Source: JANNHK01 sp034408875
Lineage (GTDB): Bacteria > Actinomycetota > Acidimicrobiia > IMCC26256 > PALSA-610
Length of the DNA: 11,478 nt
Direction: 5' to 3'
NCBI GenBank assembly: GCA_034408875.1
Contig: JAWXCJ010000385.1
Location: 1 to 11,478 of the forward strand
The notes beneath the pieces were generated by a model. That model had not been told where the DNA came from and did not search any database. It was given only the letters and a program-made list of their open reading frames with translations. A program made the translations under genes and the position numbers. Position 1 is the first letter of the stretch. Each line of letters opens with the position of its first letter. Shown here in pieces: positions 7,070-11,478 of this stretch.

Positions 7070-7117
7070 TTCTGGACGCGCGTATATGTCGTGGAGAACA
7101 GATACGCGCGTCCAGAA
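7070..7117. repeat. 48-nt hairpin repeat, copy 2 (right of nuclease gene)
   Basis: This is the second copy of the element at 5978-6025 and has the same length. The right arm (7097-7117) is identical to copy 1 over all 21 nt. The left arm (7070-7089) differs at one base, TATATGT instead of TATCTGT. The central 7 nt differ: CGTGGAG here versus TTCCGAC in copy 1. It starts 3 nt after the TGA of the nuclease gene and ends 4 nt before the stop codon of the convergent aldolase gene. No T-run follows on either strand. Confidence 0.92.
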
Positions 7118-7121
7118 GCAG

Positions 7122-8156
7122 TTAGCCGGCGGCGGCTTCGGCGTCGCCGGTCCAGGCGCCGGAGCGGGCGAGGCCGTTCATGTGGGCGCGGTGGAGATAC
7201 GCCTTCTGGCCGGCGTCGGCCTTGGCGTCTTCACCCTGCCAGGCCGCGAGCGCGGGCGCCTGCAACGCGCGGCCGTACGAGAACGAGAGCTGCCAGGGGT
7301 GCGGGCCCTTCTGGTTGATCGCGTTCAGGTTCGCGGTCGCTTCTTCGTCGCCCTGGCCACCGGACAGGAACACGATGCCGGGCACCGCGGCCGGGACGAC
7401 CTCGCGGAAACAGCGGATCGTCCAGTCGGCAACGTCGTCGGGTGACGCCGGACCCGACTTCGACTTCTTCCCGGGAATCACCATGTTCGGCTTGAGCAAG
7501 ATGCCTTCGAGGTCGACGCGCTGGTCGTACAGCGCGGCGAACACCGTATGCAGCGTGGCGCGCGTGACGTCGTAACACCGCTCGACCGAGTGGTCGCCGT
7601 CCATCAACACTTCGGGCTCGACAATCGGGACGATGCCTTCTTCCTGACACAACGCCGCGTAGCGAGCGAGCGCGTGCGCGTTGACGTCGATGCAGTACGA
7701 CGACGGGACCGAGTCACCTTCGATGTCGATCACCGCGCGCCACTTGGCGAACCGGGCGCCGAGGTCGCGGTACTCGACGAGGCGCGCGCGCAGTCCGTCG
7801 AGCCCGTCGGTGACGAGTTCGCGGGGCGACTTCGCAAGCGGCACCGCGCCCTTGTCGACCTTGATGCCGGGGATGATGCCCTGGTCTTCGAGGATCTTCG
7901 CGAGCTTGCGGCCGTCGGATGCCGTCTGGCGGATCGTCTCGTCGAACAGGATCACGCCGCTCACGAAGTCGGCTGCGCCCTTGGTGGTGAACAACATCTC
8001 GCGGTACGCGCGTCGCCGGTCTTCGGTCGACTCGGTGTTGATCGTGTCGAACCGCTTCTCGATCGTTCCGCCACTCTCGTCGGCCGCCAGGATGCCTTTC
8101 CCCGACGCCACCAGGGCCTGCGCAGTCTCGACTAGTGCCTTTTGTGCCGCGTCCAT
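7122..8156 (-). CDS. Class I fructose-bisphosphate aldolase
   Basis: Cleaves fructose 1,6-bisphosphate to glyceraldehyde 3-phosphate and dihydroxyacetone phosphate through a Schiff-base lysine (glycolysis and gluconeogenesis, cytoplasm). The 344 residues carry every hallmark of the animal/plant-type class I enzyme: GILAADES (Asp26), KVDKGAVPL (Lys102), FAKWR (Lys138), VPIVEPEVL (Glu180/Glu182), LLKPNMV with the Schiff-base Lys222, and FLSGGQGDEEA. The C-terminus ends in GDAEAAAG rather than the tyrosine of animal enzymes. The start ATG 8154-8156 is set by the family N-terminus and by a Shine-Dalgarno GGAG 4 nt upstream. The first G of that site is also the last base of the guaA TAG, and the genes are only 7 nt apart, so fba is probably co-transcribed with guaA. 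An in-frame extension to 8225 overlaps guaA and lacks support. A hairpin repeat lies 4 nt past the stop. Confidence 0.96.
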   Translation of the reverse strand: MDAAQKALVETAQALVASGKGILAADESGGTIEKRFDTINTESTEDRRRAYREMLFTTKGAADFVSGVILFDETIRQTASDGRKLAKILEDQGIIPGIKVDKGAVPLAKSPRELVTDGLDGLRARLVEYRDLGARFAKWRAVIDIEGDSVPSSYCIDVNAHALARYAALCQEEGIVPIVEPEVLMDGDHSVERCYDVTRATLHTVFAALYDQRVDLEGILLKPNMVIPGKKSKSGPASPDDVADWTIRCFREVVPAAVPGIVFLSGGQGDEEATANLNAINQKGPHPWQLSFSYGRALQAPALAAWQGEDAKADAGQKAYLHRAHMNGLARSGAWTGDAEAAAG

Positions 8157-8163
8157 CGTGCTC

Positions 8164-9768
8164 CTATTCCCACTCAATCGTGCCGGGCGGCTTCGACGTG
8201 ATGTCGTACGCCACCCGGTTGACACCAGGTACCTCGTTGATGATCCGCGACGCGATCCGCTCGAGCACGTCGTAGGGCAGTCGGGCCCAGTCGGCGGTCA
8301 TCGCGTCGTCCGACGTCACGGCCCGCAGAATGATGGGGTACGCGTACGTGCGGTCGTCGCCCATGACACCGACCGTCTTGACCGCGGGCAGCACCGCGAA
8401 GCTCTGCCAGATCTCGCGGTACAGGCCGGCCCGTTTGATCTCCTCGGTGACGACCGCGTCGGCGTTCTGCAGGATCTCGACCCGTTCGGGCGTAATCGTG
8501 CCGATAATGCGCACCGCGAGTCCCGGTCCCGGGAACGGCTGGCGCCACACGATCTCCTCGGGCAGCCCCAACTCTTCGCCGACGGCGCGCACTTCGTCTT
8601 TGAACAAGTGCCGCAACGGTTCGACGAGCTCGAAGTCCATGTCGTCGGGAAGGCCACCGACGTTGTGGTGCGACTTGATGTTGGCGTTGTCGCCGCCGCC
8701 CGACTCGACGATGTCGGGATACAGCGTTCCCTGCACCAGAAACTTCGCGGGCGCTGTTGATGCGCTCCGCTCCTCGGCATCGAGGGCTCCGCCAAGCCGG
8801 CCACTCCGCTCTCGCCGGCCCAAGTCGCGCGCGGCTTCTTCGAAGATGCGGATGAACAGCTCGCCGATGATCTTGCGCTTGCGTTCCGGGTCGATGACGT
8901 CGTCGAGCTTCTCGAGGAACCGGTCGCCCGCCTTCACGTGCACGAGGTCGATGGCGAACTGCTCGCGGAAGGTCTGCTCGACCTGTTCGGCTTCGCCGCG
9001 GCGCATCAAGCCCGTGTCGACGAACACGCACGTGAGCTGGTCGCCGACTGCCTTGTGCACCAGCGCGGCCGCAACTGCGCTGTCGACGCCGCCGGACAGA
9101 CCGCAGAGCACCCGCCGGTCGCCGACCTGGGCGCGGATCTCGGCGACCGCATCTTCGATGATTGACACGTTCGTCCACGTGGGCCGACAGCCCGCCGCGT
9201 CGTAGAGGAACGTCTTGAGGATCTCCTGGCCGCGTTCGGTGTGGGCGACCTCGGGGTGGAACTGCACCGCGTAGATCGCGCGGTCACGATCCTCGAACGC
9301 AGCCGTGGGCACCGCGTCGGTGCGGGCGGTCACGGTGAAGCCCGGAGGCGCGGCGGTCATGGAGTCGCCGTGGCTCATCCACACCGTCTGCTCGACCGCC
9401 AGGTCGGAGAACAGCAGCGACGAACCCTCGATACGCAGTTCCGTGCGACCGTATTCGCCGGTGCCGGTCTTGCGCACCTCGCCGCCGAGATCACGGGCGA
9501 TCAGCTGGGCGCCATAACAGATACCGAGGATCGGCACGCCCGCCTCGTAGATGGCGGCGTCGATCGACGGTGCGCCTTCGACGTGTACCGACGCCGGACC
9601 ACCCGACAGGATGATCGCGGTGGGCTTCTTGGCGAGCATCTCCGCGATCGGCATGGACCGCGGCACAATCTCGCTGTATACGTGCGCCTCGCGCACACGC
9701 CGCGCAATCAGCTGCGCGTACTGAGCCCCAAAGTCGACGACGAGAACAAGGTCCGTGTGCTGGCTCAC
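8164..9768 (-). CDS. guaA: GMP synthase (glutamine-hydrolysing)
   Basis: Converts XMP to GMP with ATP and glutamine, the last step of de novo GMP synthesis. The N-terminal class I glutamine amidotransferase domain (about 6-190) has the nucleophile Cys84 in GICYGAQ and the His171/Glu173 pair in FHPEV. The ATP pyrophosphatase domain (about 200-410) has the P-loop SGGVDS (225-230), LVQGTLYPDIVESGGG and IKSHHNVGGLPDDM. The C-terminal dimerisation domain ends with the standard DITSKPPGTIEWE. The protein is 534 residues, longer than usual, because of an insert at about 318-340 between RDLG and AKFLVQGT. The start GTG 9766-9768 overlaps the guaB3 stop as GTGA, so translation is coupled. The same frame stays open far upstream (to 10530) but is antisense-like noise there. 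Its gene order with guaB3 supports a purine operon. Confidence 0.97.
   Translation of the reverse strand: MSQHTDLVLVVDFGAQYAQLIARRVREAHVYSEIVPRSMPIAEMLAKKPTAIILSGGPASVHVEGAPSIDAAIYEAGVPILGICYGAQLIARDLGGEVRKTGTGEYGRTELRIEGSSLLFSDLAVEQTVWMSHGDSMTAAPPGFTVTARTDAVPTAAFEDRDRAIYAVQFHPEVAHTERGQEILKTFLYDAAGCRPTWTNVSIIEDAVAEIRAQVGDRRVLCGLSGGVDSAVAAALVHKAVGDQLTCVFVDTGLMRRGEAEQVEQTFREQFAIDLVHVKAGDRFLEKLDDVIDPERKRKIIGELFIRIFEEAARDLGRRERSGRLGGALDAEERSASTAPAKFLVQGTLYPDIVESGGGDNANIKSHHNVGGLPDDMDFELVEPLRHLFKDEVRAVGEELGLPEEIVWRQPFPGPGLAVRIIGTITPERVEILQNADAVVTEEIKRAGLYREIWQSFAVLPAVKTVGVMGDDRTYAYPIILRAVTSDDAMTADWARLPYDVLERIASRIINEVPGVNRVAYDITSKPPGTIEWE
8752..8817 (-). other. In-frame insert within guaA (about 23 codons)
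   Basis: Codons for residues about 318-340 (RRERSGRLGG onward to STAP) interrupt a region that in other GuaA proteins, from memory, passes from the FEEAARDLG helix to KFLVQGT with only a short linker. The DNA is built from repeated short words: CTCCGC three times, GCCGGCC twice as a direct repeat separated by 11 nt, and a small CCTCG-gcat-CGAGG hairpin. It keeps the reading frame and the downstream domain is intact, so the enzyme is probably active. The exact borders are uncertain by a few codons. Confidence 0.6.
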
Positions 9769-10928
9769 GCCATTCCGACGCCCTGCGCGCGCTGCAACGA
9801 CTTGCCTTCGGTCTTGAGGGCGGGGGCGACCATCACTTCGGCCTTCTGGAATTCTTTCACCGTCTCGTACCCGGTCGTGGCCATCGAGGTGCGCAGGCCC
9901 CCGAACAGGTTGAGGGAACCGTCGTTCTCGTGGGCCGGGCCGACGAGGATCTCTTGCATCGTCGCCTTCTGCCCGGCGAACACGCGGGCGCCGCGGGGCA
10001 GCGTGGGGTGGAACGTCGCCATGCCCCAGTGGTAGCCGCGGCCCGGCGCCTCGTACGCCGAGGTGAGCGGCGATCCGATCATGACTGCGTCGGCGCCGCA
10101 CGCAATCGCCTTGGCGATGTCGCCGCCGGTGCGCATGCCGCCGTCGGCGATGACGTGCACGTATACGCCGGTCTCGTCGAGATGACGGATGCGGGCGCCC
10201 GCGGCGTCGGCAATGGCTGTCGCCTGCGGGACACCGATGCCGAGCACACCGCGCGTCGTGCAGGCGTGACCCGGGCCGACTCCGACGAGAACGGCAACCG
10301 CACCGGTGCGCATGAGGTGCAAGGCCGTCGAGTACGACGCGCACCCGCCGACGATGACCGGCACGTCGAACTCGCGAATGAACTTCTTCAGGTTGAGCGG
10401 CTGGCGCTCGGGGTCGTGCGACACGTGCTCGGCCGACACGACCGTGCCCTGGATGACGAGCATGTCGAGCTCGGCGTCGAGGACCAACTTCGCGTACTCC
10501 TCGACGCGTTGCGGCGTGAGCGAAGCACACGCGAGCACGCCCGCGTCCTTGATCTCACGGATGCGCGGCCCGATGAGCTCAGGTTTAATGGGCTCGGCGT
10601 ACAACTCCTGCATGCGCCGCGTCGCCTTCTCGGGCGCGAGTGCGGCGATCTCGTCGAAGATCGATTCGGGGTCAACGTATCGCGTCCACAACCCTTCGAG
10701 GTTGAGGCACGCGAGCCCGCCGAGTCTGCCGATCTCGATCGCGGACGACGGCGAAACGACGCCGTCCATCGCGGCCGCCATCATCGGGAGTTCGAACTTG
10801 TACGCGTCGACTTCCCAACTGATGTCGACATCTTCCGGGTCGCGCGTACGTCGGCTCGGCACGATCGCGATGTCGTCGAACCCGTACGCCCGCCGACCTG
10901 ATTTACCGATGCCGATTTCTACTTCCAC
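9765..10928 (-). CDS. guaB3: GuaB3-family IMP dehydrogenase/GMP reductase-related protein
   Basis: A 387-residue (beta/alpha)8 nucleotide oxidoreductase of the GuaB3 subgroup found in Actinobacteria and cyanobacteria, without the CBS domains of true IMP dehydrogenase. Diagnostic segments are VEIGIGKSGRRAYGFDDI, AIVPSRRTRDPEDVD, IQGTVVSAEHV, LMRTGAVAVLVGVGPG, VHVIADGGM (257-265), IACGADAVMIGSPL and the C-terminal GGLRTSMATTGY. The active-site loop reads GPGHACTTR with Cys223 and Thr225, resembling the Cys-x-Thr of GMP reductase, whereas mycobacterial GuaB3 as I recall it lacks this Cys. A cyanobacterial GuaB3 has been reported to act as a GMP reductase, so GMP-to-IMP reduction is a fair hypothesis, with IMP dehydrogenase activity as the alternative. 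The GTG start at 10926-10928 follows a strong Shine-Dalgarno, GGAGGGG, 3 nt upstream (10932-10938). The stop overlaps the guaA start. Confidence 0.9.
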   Translation of the reverse strand: MEVEIGIGKSGRRAYGFDDIAIVPSRRTRDPEDVDISWEVDAYKFELPMMAAAMDGVVSPSSAIEIGRLGGLACLNLEGLWTRYVDPESIFDEIAALAPEKATRRMQELYAEPIKPELIGPRIREIKDAGVLACASLTPQRVEEYAKLVLDAELDMLVIQGTVVSAEHVSHDPERQPLNLKKFIREFDVPVIVGGCASYSTALHLMRTGAVAVLVGVGPGHACTTRGVLGIGVPQATAIADAAGARIRHLDETGVYVHVIADGGMRTGGDIAKAIACGADAVMIGSPLTSAYEAPGRGYHWGMATFHPTLPRGARVFAGQKATMQEILVGPAHENDGSLNLFGGLRTSMATTGYETVKEFQKAEVMVAPALKTEGKSLQRAQGVGMA

Positions 10929-10981
10929 TGGCCCCTCCGGCTCTCCGCGCGTGGAAACAATGAGGATATCCGCGTCGCGCG

Positions 10982-11478
10982 CTAGGTACCGGCAACCAGG
11001 TGGCCCAAGAAACCCGTCAAAATGCGGGCCGTCGCCCCCCACACGGTTTCGTCGGCGAGTTCGTAGAAGTGCACGCCCAACCCTTCGGGAAAGAACTCGG
11101 GCCGGATCGACTCCCAGAGCTCCTCGCGGTAGACGTCGTCGTCCATCAGTTCGGCGAGCGGCACCTCGATCACCCGCACGACTTCGCGTTCGTCGGGCGT
11201 CAGGTCGGGGCGTCCGGGCAGGAACCCGACGAACGGTGTGATCACGAACTTCGACGCCACCGTCGAGAGCCCTTCGAGCTGGGCCACCAGCTCGACCGAT
11301 GCGGGATCGAGGCCGATCTCCTCGCGGGCCTCCCGCAACGCGGTGTCGCGCAGGTCGCGGTCGACGCCCGCCTCGAACTTGCCCCCGGGGAACGCGATCT
11401 CGCCCTGATGCGACGGCATCGTGTCGGGCCGCTTGGTCAGCACGACGTGCGCCTCGCCGCCGACCTCGAACAGCGGGA
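10982..11478 (-). CDS. Nudix hydrolase, CoA pyrophosphatase type, 5' end beyond window
   Basis: Nudix-fold hydrolase resembling the CoA-pyrophosphatase (NudL/NUDT7-like) branch, which cleaves CoA or its derivatives into phosphopantetheine and 3',5'-ADP. The visible part begins PLFEVGGEAHVVLTKRP and has the branch-specific motif (LTKRPDTMPSHQGEIAFPGG), directly followed by the Nudix box KFEAGVDRDLRDTALREAREEIGL, whose metal-binding core is REAREEIGL. The C-terminal half includes TPFVGFLP and ends with GVHFYELADETVWGATARIL. The frame is open to the right edge, so the first residues lie outside; a GTG at 11441-11443 sits within the conserved region and is not the start. It ends with TAG 53 nt before guaB3 on the same strand, consistent with being the first visible gene of the operon. 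Assignment to CoA rather than other nucleotide diphosphates rests on the motif alone. Confidence 0.9.
   Translation of the reverse strand, partial: PLFEVGGEAHVVLTKRPDTMPSHQGEIAFPGGKFEAGVDRDLRDTALREAREEIGLDPASVELVAQLEGLSTVASKFVITPFVGFLPGRPDLTPDEREVVRVIEVPLAELMDDDVYREELWESIRPEFFPEGLGVHFYELADETVWGATARILTGFLGHLVAGT

Noticed and set aside
5978..7117. CRISPR array or attachment sites
   Set aside because: There are only two copies, about 1.09 kb apart with a gene between, each internally palindromic. No spacers, cas genes, integrase or tRNA are present.
5965..7130. Target-site duplication around the hairpin-flanked cassette
   Set aside because: The bases just outside the two hairpins (AACCG on the left, GCAGT on the right) do not form a direct repeat, so classical transposition is not supported.
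8157..8225. N-terminal extension of the aldolase to 8225
   Set aside because: It overlaps the guaA C-terminus and has no family similarity. The ATG at 8156 has a proper ribosome site and the expected aldolase N-terminus.
7681..8760. A 359-codon plus-strand frame opposite aldolase and guaA
   Set aside because: Shadow frame of two well-identified minus-strand genes, with no recognisable domain.
9769..10530. Upstream extension of the guaA frame to 10530
   Set aside because: The extra 254 residues are Arg/His-rich noise overlapping guaB3 on the same strand in another frame. GuaA begins at the GTG overlapping the guaB3 stop.
9930..10901. A 323-codon plus-strand frame opposite guaB3
   Set aside because: Arg/Asp-rich shadow of the guaB3 frame, with no family resemblance.

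Overview
The window is high-GC, densely packed bacterial DNA. The gene set suggests an actinobacterium, plausibly of the Acidimicrobiia: a UvrD1/PcrA-type helicase, a GuaB3-GuaA pair, an LPVTG-anchored surface protein, an animal-type class I fructose-bisphosphate aldolase, and an AbiEi-like/DUF559-like nuclease gene. The phylum is fairly secure; the class is an inference. No rRNA, tRNA, CRISPR array or recognisable transposase was seen.

Layout from left to right. (1) 1-1829, minus: a UvrD/PcrA helicase whose C-terminus lies beyond the left edge. (2) 1902-2133, plus: a decayed ECF sigma factor that has lost most of region 2 and all of region 4 but keeps its C-terminal tail. It overlaps an intact single-pass membrane protein with a kelch-like exterior (2123-3382), probably once its partner. 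(3) 3366-3803, minus: D-aminoacyl-tRNA deacylase (dtd), convergent with the kelch gene and overlapping it by 17 nt. A 46-nt near-perfect hairpin (3821-3866) lies just upstream of dtd, followed by an 11-bp GC-rich terminator (3876-3904). (4) 3926-5194, minus: a secreted Big_1-like surface protein with an LPVTG sorting signal. It is divergent from a flavin-reductase-like gene (5408-5974, plus).

(5) 5978-7117 is the most unusual part. A 330-residue protein with an AbiEi-like N-terminus and a Vsr/DUF559-like nuclease C-terminus (6074-7066, plus) is bracketed by two copies of the same 48-nt hairpin. Each copy begins exactly 3 nt after the stop codon of a plus-strand gene.

(6) 7122-11478, minus: a likely operon transcribed leftward, in the order Nudix CoA-type pyrophosphatase (5' end beyond the right edge), guaB3, guaA, class I fba. 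guaB3 and guaA share a GTGA start/stop overlap. The fba Shine-Dalgarno overlaps the guaA stop codon. The cluster links GMP synthesis, and possibly GMP/IMP interconversion, with nucleotide-derivative clean-up and central carbon metabolism. guaA carries a family-atypical in-frame insert of about 23 codons.

No stretch longer than 300 bp is without a gene or gene remnant. The longest intergenic space is 5195-5407.
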